A stretch of DNA of 64,000 nucleotides from Bacillus rubiinfantis (GTDB taxonomy: Bacteria > Bacillota > Bacilli > Bacillales > Cytobacillaceae), in the NCBI GenBank assembly GCA_000752035.1, contig CCFE01000011.1:344736-408735 (forward strand). The letters run 5' to 3'. The position numbers were made by a program, and so were the translations under genes. The notes under the pieces were generated by a model. The model ran no database searches. It was not told the DNA's origin and saw only the letters and a program-made list of their open reading frames with translations. Shown one piece after another: positions 25,788-34,020 of this stretch. The first letter of the stretch is position 1, and each line of letters opens with the position of its first letter.

Positions 25788-27449
25788 ATGAAGCTTTATT
25801 TGGACCCAGGGCATGGCGGGCAAGACCCAGGGGCGCAAGGGAATGGGTTGGATGAGAAAGATATTACGTTAGACATTGCACTTAGACTGCGAAAAATCCT
25901 CCTAACCGACTATGAAAATGTTGAAGTGAAAATGAGCAGGACTACTGACAAAGCAGTCAGCTTAAGCGAGCGGACATCAGAGGCGAACAAATGGGGGGCT
26001 GATTTCTTTTTAGCGATTCACATCAACTCCAACAATCGCACAGCTACAGGATACGAAGATTACATCTATTCAGGATTAGCGAGCTCCTCTACCACGGCAA
26101 AATACCAAAACATGATCCATGCCGAAATCATAAAAGTTAATGGGCTTAAAGACAGAGGAAAGAAACAAGCGAACTTTCATGTTCTTCGCGAGTCCAGTAT
26201 GCCTGCCTTATTAACAGAAAATGGCTTTATTGATAATGAACATGACGCCGCTTTAATGAAAAAATCATCATGGCTGCAAGATATTGCCCAAGGTCATGCT
26301 AACGGCTTAGCGAAAGCTTTCGGCTTAAAAAAGAAAGAAGCAGCTGCGCCAAAGCCTTCTGAACCAACTAAACCTGCTGCTCCGAGCAAGCCAGGTGAAA
26401 CCAAAACAGAAACAGTTTACAACGTCATGGTTGGGTCATTTAAATCGAAGGAAAACGCTGACGAAAGGGTTGCAGCCTTAAAGAAAATTGGGTTTAAACC
26501 TTCAGTTGTCAAGGCAAAAGTATCCGGAGTCACCTGGTATCGTGTCCAAGTAGGCACCTTTAGCACCAGGGCAAAAGCGGATGCCTTATTAAATAAGGCC
26601 GAAAAGGCAGGCTATGATGACTCATTCATTGTCATTGAAACGGTTAGTGCATCAGATGAAAAACAAAGCAATACCAGTGAAAAACCAGCGACAGGATCGA
26701 CTGGTGCTACTTCAGGCGGCAATGGCGGCAGTGGTTCCGGCGGTAACTCAGGTTCGGGGAATAGCAGTGGGAATAGTGGCTCTGGCAGTACCGGGAGCGG
26801 AGGCGGGAACTCTGGTTCCGGCAGCACCGGCGGCAGTGGTTCCGGCGGCAGCGGCAGCTCTAGCTCTGGCAGCGGCAGCGCTTCTAACGGAAATAATGAC
26901 ATCGACCCCGTTACCGGTAATCCTGATGGGTTTACGATATTGGGCCCAACCTTCCTGTCACCACAGCACATGAATACCTTTGTGAAAACAATTAACCCTA
27001 AAGCACCCGAGTTAGGCAGTTACTATCTAACCCTTGGGGAATATTATGGAATCAGAGGAGACGTCGCCTTTGCCCAGGCAATCCTTGAAACAGACTATTT
27101 TCGATTTACTGGAGATGTAGGAGCCAATCAAAACAATTATGCCGGATTAGGAGCAACAGGATCTAAAGTCCGCGGAGCAAGCTTTGCAACACCTGAGGAG
27201 GGAGTTATTGCTCACCTTCAACATTTATTCGCATACGCAACAACAAAGAAACTGCCAAGCCAATACCCACTGCTCGATCCCCGCTTTAGTTTAGTTGAGA
27301 GAGGATCTGCCCCTACTTGGGTAGCCTTAAATGGAAAATGGGCTGTTCCCGGCAGAGATTATGGGCAAACAATTCTCGATATCTACGAACGAATGATTCA
27401 CACTGCCATTCAGCACTTGGAAACAACCCGTAAAAACCTCAATCAGTAG
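25788..27449 (+). CDS. Bifunctional amidase-SPOR-glucosaminidase autolysin
   Basis: 553 residues from ATG 25788 (GGGGGAA site); the upstream in-frame extension has no ribosome site. An Amidase_3 domain (1 to about 180; DPGHGGQDPGAQGNG, FLAIHINS, LTENGFID) closely resembles the CwlC-like neighbour. A Pro/Ala linker, a SPOR domain (about 205-280) and a Gly/Ser linker (about 300-370) follow. The C-terminal glucosaminidase domain (about 385-545) shows AQAILETDYFRF and NYAGLGATG. It should cut both the muramoyl-alanine bond and the glycan chain. Like its neighbour it lacks a signal peptide and has a sigma-K-like promoter, so mother-cell lysis is the likely role (inference). The duplication was followed by domain gain. 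Confidence 0.87.
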   Translation: MKLYLDPGHGGQDPGAQGNGLDEKDITLDIALRLRKILLTDYENVEVKMSRTTDKAVSLSERTSEANKWGADFFLAIHINSNNRTATGYEDYIYSGLASSSTTAKYQNMIHAEIIKVNGLKDRGKKQANFHVLRESSMPALLTENGFIDNEHDAALMKKSSWLQDIAQGHANGLAKAFGLKKKEAAAPKPSEPTKPAAPSKPGETKTETVYNVMVGSFKSKENADERVAALKKIGFKPSVVKAKVSGVTWYRVQVGTFSTRAKADALLNKAEKAGYDDSFIVIETVSASDEKQSNTSEKPATGSTGATSGGNGGSGSGGNSGSGNSSGNSGSGSTGSGGGNSGSGSTGGSGSGGSGSSSSGSGSASNGNNDIDPVTGNPDGFTILGPTFLSPQHMNTFVKTINPKAPELGSYYLTLGEYYGIRGDVAFAQAILETDYFRFTGDVGANQNNYAGLGATGSKVRGASFATPEEGVIAHLQHLFAYATTKKLPSQYPLLDPRFSLVERGSAPTWVALNGKWAVPGRDYGQTILDIYERMIHTAIQHLETTRKNLNQ

Positions 27450-27463
27450 CAGATTACTCTCTG

Positions 27464-27490
27464 AAAAAAGACCAATAGGTCTTTTTTTCG
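27464..27490 (+). terminator. Terminator after the bifunctional autolysin
   Basis: Short stem AAAAAAGACC / GGTCTTTTTT with loop AATA and a T run. Confidence 0.75.
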
Positions 27491-27618
27491 TGATTCTTTT
27501 TAAAATGTTTTTTGGAACCGTACTGCTGCCGAAGGCTCTAGCAAATAAATAGTTACTAATTTTATCTCTAAAGATCCTCACTTAGGGAAAAATATAGATT
27601 ACCTATTGAAAAATAATT

Positions 27619-27664
27619 ATAAAACGAATATTATAGTAAATGTTTTTAAAAATTGTTCGTTTTT
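27619..27664 (+). promoter_or_regulatory. Putative PurR operator (paired PurBoxes)
   Basis: An ACGAATATT box (27624-27632) and an inverted ATTGTTCGT box (27652-27660, complement CGAACAAT) have CGAA/TTCG cores about 31 bp apart. This is the divergent PurBox arrangement known for PurR in B. subtilis, directly before the purine permease. No guanine riboswitch is visible. Confidence 0.5.
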
Positions 27665-27679
27665 TTGGAGGAAAACAGC

Positions 27680-28978
27680 ATGTTCAGACTAAAGGAAAAT
27701 CAAACAGACGTAAAAACTGAAATGATGGCAGGAGTTACGACCTTTTTTACAATGGTATACATCGTCGTAGTAAATCCGGTAATCCTCTCCGATGCCGGTG
27801 TTCCTTTTGATCAAGTGTTCACCGCTACCATTATTGCTTCTGTTGTTGGTACATTATGGATGGCTCTCTTTGCCAATTATCCTATCGCTATTGCCCCCGG
27901 AATGGGGTTAAACGCCTATTTCGCCTATTCCGTTGTTGGCGGTCCTCAACACGTACCCTATGAAATTGCATTTGCTGCTGTATTCACTGCTGGAATTATT
28001 TTTGTCATACTATCATTAACACCGCTTAGGGAAAAAATAATCGAAGCGATTCCGGATAATCTTAAACATGGAATAACAGCAGGAATTGGCTTATTTATTG
28101 CCTTTATCAGCTTACGCTTAACGAAAATAATAGTAGCAGACCCTGCCAACTTAGTCCGTCTCGGCAATCTGCATACACCATCAGCCATCCTAACCATCGT
28201 TGGACTGGCTGTCACCCTCATTTTCATGTTATTTCGGATTAATGGGGCACTGTTTTTAGGTATGATTATTACAGGTTTACTGGCCTTTTTCTCCGGAAAT
28301 CTATCGTTTAAAAAGGGATTCGTAGGTCTGCCTTCTCTGCCAGAAGGATTAATGATTGCCAATCCACTTACAGCCTTAGGTGATGTCATTCATCATAGTT
28401 TGTATGCCGTTGTCTTTTCATTTATTCTTGTCACGATTTTTGACACTACTGGGACGATGATTGGCGTTGCTAATCAAGCTGGATTAATGAAAGGGGATAA
28501 ACTGCCGCGGGCCCGTCGTGCTCTGCTTTCTGACTCGTTAGGAACGGCAGTTGGGGCCATTTTTGGGACAAGCCCGACAACCGCTTTTATTGAATCCACT
28601 TCAGGTGTAGCCGCGGGTGGCAGAACAGGATTGACATCTTTAACCGTTGCTATTTTATTTATTTTATCCGCCTTCTTCGGCCCACTTGTCAGCGCGGTTT
28701 CTGGTCTCTCCGCCATCACCGCTCCTGCATTAATTATTGTTGGCAGCTTAATGATGAACAGTATTGCAAAAATTCACTGGAATGAACTTGAAGAAGCCTT
28801 CCCGGCATTTCTTACGATTCTCAGCATGCCGCTGACATCAAGTATTTCAACAGGAATTGCCCTTGGATTCATCAGCTACCCAGTATTAAAATTAGTAAAA
28901 GGCAAATGGCGTGAGGTTCACCCATTGCTATACGTGTTTGCGATTCTATTTTTTATCCAATTAGGATTTTTGCAGTAA
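27680..28978 (+). CDS. pbuG: Guanine/hypoxanthine permease, NCS2 AzgA-type
   Basis: 432 residues from ATG 27680 (TTTGGAGG site). It has 12 or more membrane segments and AzgA-subgroup motifs: GVTTFFTMVYIVVVNP near the N-terminus, APGMGLNAYFAY, and TIFDTTGTMIGVANQAG. It brings purine bases into the cell by proton symport. Paired PurBox-like sites upstream suggest PurR control. It fits functionally with the extracellular nucleotidases at 0-3 and 20-22 kb. Confidence 0.9.
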   Translation: MFRLKENQTDVKTEMMAGVTTFFTMVYIVVVNPVILSDAGVPFDQVFTATIIASVVGTLWMALFANYPIAIAPGMGLNAYFAYSVVGGPQHVPYEIAFAAVFTAGIIFVILSLTPLREKIIEAIPDNLKHGITAGIGLFIAFISLRLTKIIVADPANLVRLGNLHTPSAILTIVGLAVTLIFMLFRINGALFLGMIITGLLAFFSGNLSFKKGFVGLPSLPEGLMIANPLTALGDVIHHSLYAVVFSFILVTIFDTTGTMIGVANQAGLMKGDKLPRARRALLSDSLGTAVGAIFGTSPTTAFIESTSGVAAGGRTGLTSLTVAILFILSAFFGPLVSAVSGLSAITAPALIIVGSLMMNSIAKIHWNELEEAFPAFLTILSMPLTSSISTGIALGFISYPVLKLVKGKWREVHPLLYVFAILFFIQLGFLQ

Positions 28979-28997
28979 TCATATTTATTAATAATAA

Positions 28998-29036
28998 GAA
29001 AAAAGAAGCCAACAACAGCTGTTGGTTTCTTTTTTG
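28998..29036 (+). terminator. Terminator after pbuG
   Basis: Stem AAAAGAAGCCAACA / TGTTGGTTTCTTTT with a short loop and a T run. Confidence 0.85.
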
Positions 29037-29128
29037 TGTTTCTGTTCTTAGTGTTAGTAGAATGAATCTCTTATTTACTTTTTCAAGGAAATTCTCGCTC
29101 ACATGGCTTTCATATTAATCCACTTAGT

Positions 29129-29141
29129 GGCACCAGGTACC
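29129..29141. repeat. Degenerate core of the REP-like element, copy G
   Basis: GGCACCAGGTACC, followed by ATTGAAA exactly as after copy H. The TGTCC hairpin is absent. Confidence 0.4.
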
Positions 29142-29152
29142 ATTGAAATTTA

Positions 29153-30142
29153 TTAAATGTGAAAGCCGATTTTCCCGAGTTGTTCGGCTTTTTCAATGCG
29201 TTGGAGGGCCTCAGCAAATTGGTCCAGCGGGTACATTTTGTCGATGATGGGTTTGATTTGGTGGTGCTGGATGAATTCGAGCATTTCCTTATACTCGGCA
29301 GCGCTGCCCAGTGTTGAGCCAATCAAACGGTATTGTCCATAGAAGAAGTCGCGCAGGTTCAAATCGACCACATCCCCGGCAGAAGCGCCGAACGTGACAA
29401 TGGTACCGCCGGGAATCAATTGTTGTAATGATTTGTTAAACGTTGCAGCACCTACGCATTCTATCACCAGATCCATTTTCTCACCGCCAAGCTCCTGCTC
29501 CCAATCACCATTGCTGTCAAATGCCTTATGGGCGCCAAGCTCGAGCGCCTTCCTGCATTTTTCCTCGGAACGCGAAGTGACATAAACCGTTGCCCCGGCA
29601 GACTTGGCAAATTGCAATAACAACAGCGCGACACCGCTGCCAATTCCCGGAATTAACACCTTCATTCCTTTACGAAGCTGTCCCTGCGTAAACAGTGCTC
29701 GATAGGCGGTCAATCCCGCCAATGATAAAACACCAGCTTCTTCCCAGGTTAAGTATGCTGGCTTTGGTGCGACATTATCCGCAGGAACCACTACTTTCTC
29801 AGCGAAGGTTCCATGAAACGGCAAACCTAATATCTCAAAGCCATGCGGCGGTGCAGCTGTCTTCTCCCTCCAGCCAAGGCTTGGATTAATGATGACTTCA
29901 TCACCAACATGAATGCCGTCTACTCCTTCTCCAATCGCATCAACAAGACCAGCGCCATCGGATCCAATGATTAATGGCGGGTCTGTCGGCTGATGGCGTA
30001 CAAGCACAAATAAATCCCGATGATTTAATCCAGCCGTTTTCAGTTTAACCCTTACCTCACCCGCCTTAGGATTCATCTCGTCCATCTCGCAGATTGTAAG
30101 TCCCGCAACCCCCTGTTTATTAGCATGAACAACTGCTTTCAT
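29153..30142 (-). CDS. Medium-chain alcohol dehydrogenase-like oxidoreductase (YogA-like)
   Basis: 329 residues. A GroES-like N-domain (LNHRDLFVL in place of a catalytic Cys, then IIGSDGAGLVDAIGEGVDG) and a Rossmann C-domain (IPGIGSGVALLLLQFAKSAGA). The structural-zinc cysteines and the catalytic Cys are absent, so it belongs with zinc-independent quinone or enoyl reductase-like members despite the usual 'zinc-binding dehydrogenase' name. NAD(P)H-dependent; substrate unknown. Starts with ATG 30142, single gene. Confidence 0.8.
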   Translation of the reverse strand: MKAVVHANKQGVAGLTICEMDEMNPKAGEVRVKLKTAGLNHRDLFVLVRHQPTDPPLIIGSDGAGLVDAIGEGVDGIHVGDEVIINPSLGWREKTAAPPHGFEILGLPFHGTFAEKVVVPADNVAPKPAYLTWEEAGVLSLAGLTAYRALFTQGQLRKGMKVLIPGIGSGVALLLLQFAKSAGATVYVTSRSEEKCRKALELGAHKAFDSNGDWEQELGGEKMDLVIECVGAATFNKSLQQLIPGGTIVTFGASAGDVVDLNLRDFFYGQYRLIGSTLGSAAEYKEMLEFIQHHQIKPIIDKMYPLDQFAEALQRIEKAEQLGKIGFHI

Positions 30143-30358
30143 CTATTTTCAACCCCTCAATATACCTAAATTTACGAAATTAACACTATATTTATCTTAC
30201 TTTAAAAAGTTGCAAAGCTAAACTAAAAGGTTCTTTCATAATTTGTTCATTTCAACAGCCTTTCCCATTATATTGGTCACAGTCACCTAAATTTATGGAT
30301 AACATGCACAATTATTGCAAAAACTAAATAACAAAATTCGACAAAAGTCGCGTAGCAT

Positions 30359-30372
30359 GGTGTCAGGCACCA
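30359..30372 (+). repeat. Core of the REP-like element, copy H
   Basis: GGTGTCAGGCACC directly before ATTGAAAGGAGCT, so it abuts the ribosome site of the next gene. The TGTCC hairpin is absent. Confidence 0.55.
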
Positions 30373-30388
30373 TTGAAAGGAGCTCAAC

Positions 30389-30856
30389 ATGTCTTTCGTT
30401 ATTTTTTCGACCATTTGCTTGTTGGCTGTTATTTATTTCACGGTGATGCCAAAAAATCTCTATGCCATTGAACTGGCAATGATTCTATTTGTTGTTGTTT
30501 TTGTTGATAGCAACTGGATGGATTTAGCTATCCTCAACTTGCACCGCTTTAAATTACCTGACAGTCATAGCGAGATTTTTTCCTTTTATTGTACCTTTAC
30601 CATCCTCTACCCGCTTATTGTCGGATGGAGCATTGATCGCATCAGTTCCCTAAAACAGTCATGGCTTAAAATACTCATCGCTGTTTTTTCGATATTCCTC
30701 ATAACAATTCTGGAAACATTAACAAGATACCTTAACGTCATTACCTATTTGGATTGGAGCTGGCAATGGAGCCTTTTTCAATGGCTCGTCATTTGGCTGT
30801 TCAGCTTCATTATCCACCAATTCTTCCGAAAATTAATTGTGAAAGAGTTGAAGTAA
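30389..30856 (+). CDS. CBO0543-type small integral membrane protein
   Basis: 155 residues with about five hydrophobic segments (VIFSTICLLAVIYFTVM, LAMILFVVVFVDS, and others). It matches the general look of the CBO0543 family of Bacillus and Clostridium membrane proteins, whose function is unknown. AAAGGAGCT gives a good start at ATG 30389. It is followed after 2 bp by a second protein of the same type, forming an operon. Confidence 0.7.
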   Translation: MSFVIFSTICLLAVIYFTVMPKNLYAIELAMILFVVVFVDSNWMDLAILNLHRFKLPDSHSEIFSFYCTFTILYPLIVGWSIDRISSLKQSWLKILIAVFSIFLITILETLTRYLNVITYLDWSWQWSLFQWLVIWLFSFIIHQFFRKLIVKELK

Positions 30857-30858
30857 AT

Positions 30859-31374
30859 ATGCTCGTATCACCAACTAAATTTGATAGCAATGAATGGTTT
30901 ATCGTCGTTTCGTTACTTTTAACGTATTCAGTCATGTTTGTTCTTCCGAGAAGATTTCCTCATTCGCTGACATTTATCATTTTGTTATTTAGTATGACCT
31001 ACGTCCAGGTTACAGACCATTTTTTGGCAGGAATCAACCTTGATTTATACGATATTAATGATACAGAAAAATTTGAGTGGTTTGACCTTATTGCCTGGTT
31101 TTTATACCCTCCATTTGGCTATATCTATGTTTACTTTTTCGATAAGTGGTCCATAAAGTACAGAGGAATCTTTTGGTACATTCTCCTTTGGACATTTATC
31201 GCTATCGGTATCGAGCTTCTCGCTTTAAAAATGGATTTATTTACGTACATAAATTGGAATATCAGCTACTCCTTTCCGGTGTACCTACTAACCTTAAGCA
31301 TCTATCTGCTGTTCTTTATATGGATGAAAAACGATTTCTATCGCTTAAAGTCAAGAGAAACAACAGCAAAATAA
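30859..31374 (+). CDS. CBO0543-type small integral membrane protein (second)
   Basis: 171 residues from ATG 30859, two bases after the stop of its neighbour; the open frame extends to 30754, but only by overlapping the first gene. It has five hydrophobic segments and a central acidic patch (DINDTEKFEWFD). The final TYINW / LLTLSIYLLFFIWMK pattern recalls the first protein (TYLDW / WLVIWLFSFII), so the pair are probably diverged paralogues. Function unknown; a terminator follows. Confidence 0.68.
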   Translation: MLVSPTKFDSNEWFIVVSLLLTYSVMFVLPRRFPHSLTFIILLFSMTYVQVTDHFLAGINLDLYDINDTEKFEWFDLIAWFLYPPFGYIYVYFFDKWSIKYRGIFWYILLWTFIAIGIELLALKMDLFTYINWNISYSFPVYLLTLSIYLLFFIWMKNDFYRLKSRETTAK

Positions 31375-31461
31375 GCACAAGGCAAACTTCGCATTTACAT
31401 TAAAAATCAGTATGCCCTCTAGGAAGCAATTTTTAGAAAGTCACTTAAAAAACTCCTTACA

Positions 31462-31495
31462 AAAAGCTCCCACAACATGATGGGAGCTTGTTTAT
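31462..31495. terminator. Bidirectional terminator
   Basis: Stem AAGCTCCCA / TGGGAGCTT with an 8-nt loop between the convergent membrane-protein and response-regulator genes. Confidence 0.75.
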
Positions 31496-31505
31496 AACCA
31501 AGCAA

Positions 31506-32423
31506 TTACATTCTTTTTGCCTCTAAATATAGGGCCTGAATAAACTTTTTAATATTAATCCGTGTATGTGCTGGTTCACCCTGAGACTTTCCTTCCAACT
31601 CCATCATTTTCATACGTACCTGTGTATAGTCAAAGAAACTGGATGCATAATTTTCAAAGATTGGATTCGTATAGTCTGTTAATCCAAGTGAGGCGATATG
31701 ATCTAGCGCTTGATGAATAGCCCTTCGAATCCGTTGTTCACCAGCCTTGACTTCTTTTTGAACCTCTTGTGAAGAAATATTTGTGCCGAGGCGCAATTCA
31801 ATAACTCGCTTGTATAATTCTTTCAGAGACAATGTTTCACGAACACCATTTTCCTCCATCTTTTCGAGTACCATTAGCACATCAAGTAAATCCTTCATCC
31901 CGCTTTCGCCAATTACACCTAAATTCAGCAAAACGCTTTTTCCAGCCATAATAATCGGGGGATTTGAATTTCGATAATGCTTCTCATGTTCTACCTTTTG
32001 CGAATGAGAATTTAAAAAGCTCAATGATTGCTGAATATTATACAATGACTTTTCCAATAACAGATGATCACAAACTTTTTTTACAATATTTACAACTTCC
32101 AGTCGGTTAATCGGCTTTGTAATATAATGTTCAACCCCCAAGGCATACGCTTCACCTATCATGTCCTTCGTCTCAACTTGTGAGATCATAATAATTTTCC
32201 CGCGAAAAAAAGGCGCAATTTCCCTAACCGTTTCTATGCCATCACGGTTAGGCATTAATAAATCAATTAGGAGTATGTCTATTTCTTTTTCTGCCAAAAT
32301 ATCAGCATATACCTCCGAACCATCTTCCGCCTCACCAGCAATGGTACCTAATCCCTCTTCTTCTATTATATTAGATAACATTGCTCTAACGGTTAGACTG
32401 TCATCGACAATAAAAAACTTCAT
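31506..32423 (-). CDS. Response regulator, GlnL/YcbB-like
   Basis: 305 residues from ATG 32423 (AAAGAGG site). A receiver domain (1 to about 120; FIVDDS, phospho-acceptor in LLIDLLMPNRDG, Lys in YITKPIN) is followed by the YcbB-type output domain (about 165-290; LNLGVIGESGMKDLLDVL, IELRLGTNISSQ). In B. subtilis the GlnK/GlnL pair senses glutamine and turns on glutamine uptake and glutaminase genes. Here the pair is divergent from a C4-dicarboxylate/aspartase/fumarate-reductase cluster, so that cluster is the likely target. It is 4 bp from the kinase stop. Confidence 0.85.
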   Translation of the reverse strand: MKFFIVDDSLTVRAMLSNIIEEEGLGTIAGEAEDGSEVYADILAEKEIDILLIDLLMPNRDGIETVREIAPFFRGKIIMISQVETKDMIGEAYALGVEHYITKPINRLEVVNIVKKVCDHLLLEKSLYNIQQSLSFLNSHSQKVEHEKHYRNSNPPIIMAGKSVLLNLGVIGESGMKDLLDVLMVLEKMEENGVRETLSLKELYKRVIELRLGTNISSQEVQKEVKAGEQRIRRAIHQALDHIASLGLTDYTNPIFENYASSFFDYTQVRMKMMELEGKSQGEPAHTRINIKKFIQALYLEAKRM

Positions 32424-32427
32424 TGGA

Positions 32428-33726
32428 TCAACCTCTTTCAATTAATGCTTCGATTGGAAGTTCCACATCAAAAATTGTTGCTTCAGCTGTTGTCGAATCA
32501 AGAAGTTCAATTTTCCCATCCATTTCTTCAATATTATACTTTATATAAAATAAACCAATGCCATTGGAGGCCACGCCCAAATCATCAAATTTCGTCGTGA
32601 AACCCGGCTCAAAAATATAAGGTTTATTTTTCTGCGAAATTCCACTGCCATTATCACTCACTTTCAGCTTTAGAATTTCCTCCGTTCGATCTATTTCAAT
32701 CTTAATCCAACCTTTTTCTTTAATAGCTTCAACAGCATTAGCTACCAGATTATTAATGATTGGAAACAGTGTGAAGGTATGATAATGTGGGTGACTGCCA
32801 GAAATATTGACCTGAAAAGCGATTGATTTCCCCATCATCTCACCATACGTTTCATTCGCACGAATAATAATTGAGGTGATCTCAACAATATCCATAAAAT
32901 CACTTAAATTTTCCTTGAGCATCAATTTCGATAATCCAGCATAAATACGTTGATTATCTTTTTTAATTTCGTGCATCTCCCCTGCCATTTTTAAAGCTAT
33001 CTGGGCCAGCTCCTGATGCTTTAATACCTTTAAATCGCGATAAAGGGCATAGCAATTGCCTGTTAGCTGTTCAGCATTCTTGACAGATTTTTTCAATTGC
33101 AGCATTTCCAAATACAAGTTAGAGATTAATAAGAGGATTTGTTCATTTCGCTTACGCTGTTCCTCCTCGGCAAGCCTTGATTCCCGCAAAATAAGAATGT
33201 TGAAGAAACCAAGAACAAAGAAGCTACGAATGATGGCGATCCCGCCTATCACAGTAAACGTTGACAGCGTATTTGGTATATGCAATGAAAGATTCCGGCA
33301 GATGATTTCCACGATACTGGCAATTATTTCACTGATGACACCATAGACACCTATCAGGAATGGTTTTTCATATAAGGCATGAAGTTTAAACAAATAAAAG
33401 AAAAAAGCGAATGTTACATAATAGAAGAAGACGGGAAAATGTAACCTTAGAAAATCCGTCCACTCGACAGTGTCAATTTGAAACTTCATTAAACATGTGC
33501 GAAACATCACTACCGCAACGCCTGTGACAATCCCTGCGATAATTGGATGTATTTTTCGTGACCATAATAGAATAAAGAAAAATAACGGTGTTCCCAGACT
33601 GACCCTAATCCCTTCACCGTCGATTGGATAAAACTTTAATTCACCAGCAATAGGGACGGCCAGCATCATAAATAAATAGGTAAATAGTTTACCACGCACA
33701 ACATCACATCCGACAGCTGAACTCAT
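32428..33726 (-). CDS. Sensor histidine kinase, GlnK/YcbA-like
   Basis: 432 residues. About six N-terminal membrane helices and no extracellular domain, then a dimerisation helix with the likely phospho-histidine in GEMHEIKKDNQR, and an HATPase domain (NNLVANAVEAI, DNGSGIS, NGIGLFYIKYNIEEM). The gene order kinase then regulator and both domain types match B. subtilis GlnK-GlnL. The start ATG 33726 has only AAGGAAA close by, so a start a few codons further in is possible. The signal may be glutamine, aspartate or a dicarboxylate (inference). Confidence 0.82.
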   Translation of the reverse strand: MSSAVGCDVVRGKLFTYLFMMLAVPIAGELKFYPIDGEGIRVSLGTPLFFFILLWSRKIHPIIAGIVTGVAVVMFRTCLMKFQIDTVEWTDFLRLHFPVFFYYVTFAFFFYLFKLHALYEKPFLIGVYGVISEIIASIVEIICRNLSLHIPNTLSTFTVIGGIAIIRSFFVLGFFNILILRESRLAEEEQRKRNEQILLLISNLYLEMLQLKKSVKNAEQLTGNCYALYRDLKVLKHQELAQIALKMAGEMHEIKKDNQRIYAGLSKLMLKENLSDFMDIVEITSIIIRANETYGEMMGKSIAFQVNISGSHPHYHTFTLFPIINNLVANAVEAIKEKGWIKIEIDRTEEILKLKVSDNGSGISQKNKPYIFEPGFTTKFDDLGVASNGIGLFYIKYNIEEMDGKIELLDSTTAEATIFDVELPIEALIERG

Positions 33727-33855
33727 TTTCCTTATATCTTAATTTTAAACAATTTGGATAAAAAATACGGGTGGAAAAATGACAAATTTATTAAGTTTTG
33801 AAGCAAACTGTCGGTTTTTGTAGTTTCATGTAGGTTAGTATGTAAGCTACTAGTG

Positions 33856-33873
33856 TGAACAAAAATTTGTTCA
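33856..33873. promoter_or_regulatory. 18-bp palindrome, possible regulator site before dcuB
   Basis: TGAACAAAAATTTGTTCA, eight of nine arm positions complementary, 165 bp before dcuB in the divergent region. It could be the site of the GlnL-like regulator; this is inference. Confidence 0.4.
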
Positions 33874-33911
33874 ACGGTAAAAAATTGTTTTAGCTTTACT
33901 GCTTTGAAAAC

Positions 33912-33929
33912 TTGTGAAACAATTCACAA
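33912..33929. promoter_or_regulatory. Rex-type operator, also fitting the FNR spacing
   Basis: TTGTGAA-ACAA-TTCACAA, a perfect match to the Rex consensus TTGTGAA-N4-TTCACAA. The inner TGTGA-N6-TCACA equally matches FNR. It lies 92 bp before dcuB. Either reading implies anaerobic or NADH-responsive control. Confidence 0.75.
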
Positions 33930-34020
33930 ATAACCATGAAAGCAGGTGAAACCCGAACGAAGTCACAAGTTGTTAGATCGTCCGTATCAAAAAATTTCAT
34001 AACCTTATGGGGGTATCGCC

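Noticed and set aside
26612..26973. Two 119-codon open frames over the second autolysin
   Set aside because: They arise from the biased Gly/Ser linker codons in other frames.
27560..27679. Guanine riboswitch before pbuG
   Set aside because: The conserved purine-riboswitch core and paired stems are not found; PurBox-like sites are seen instead.
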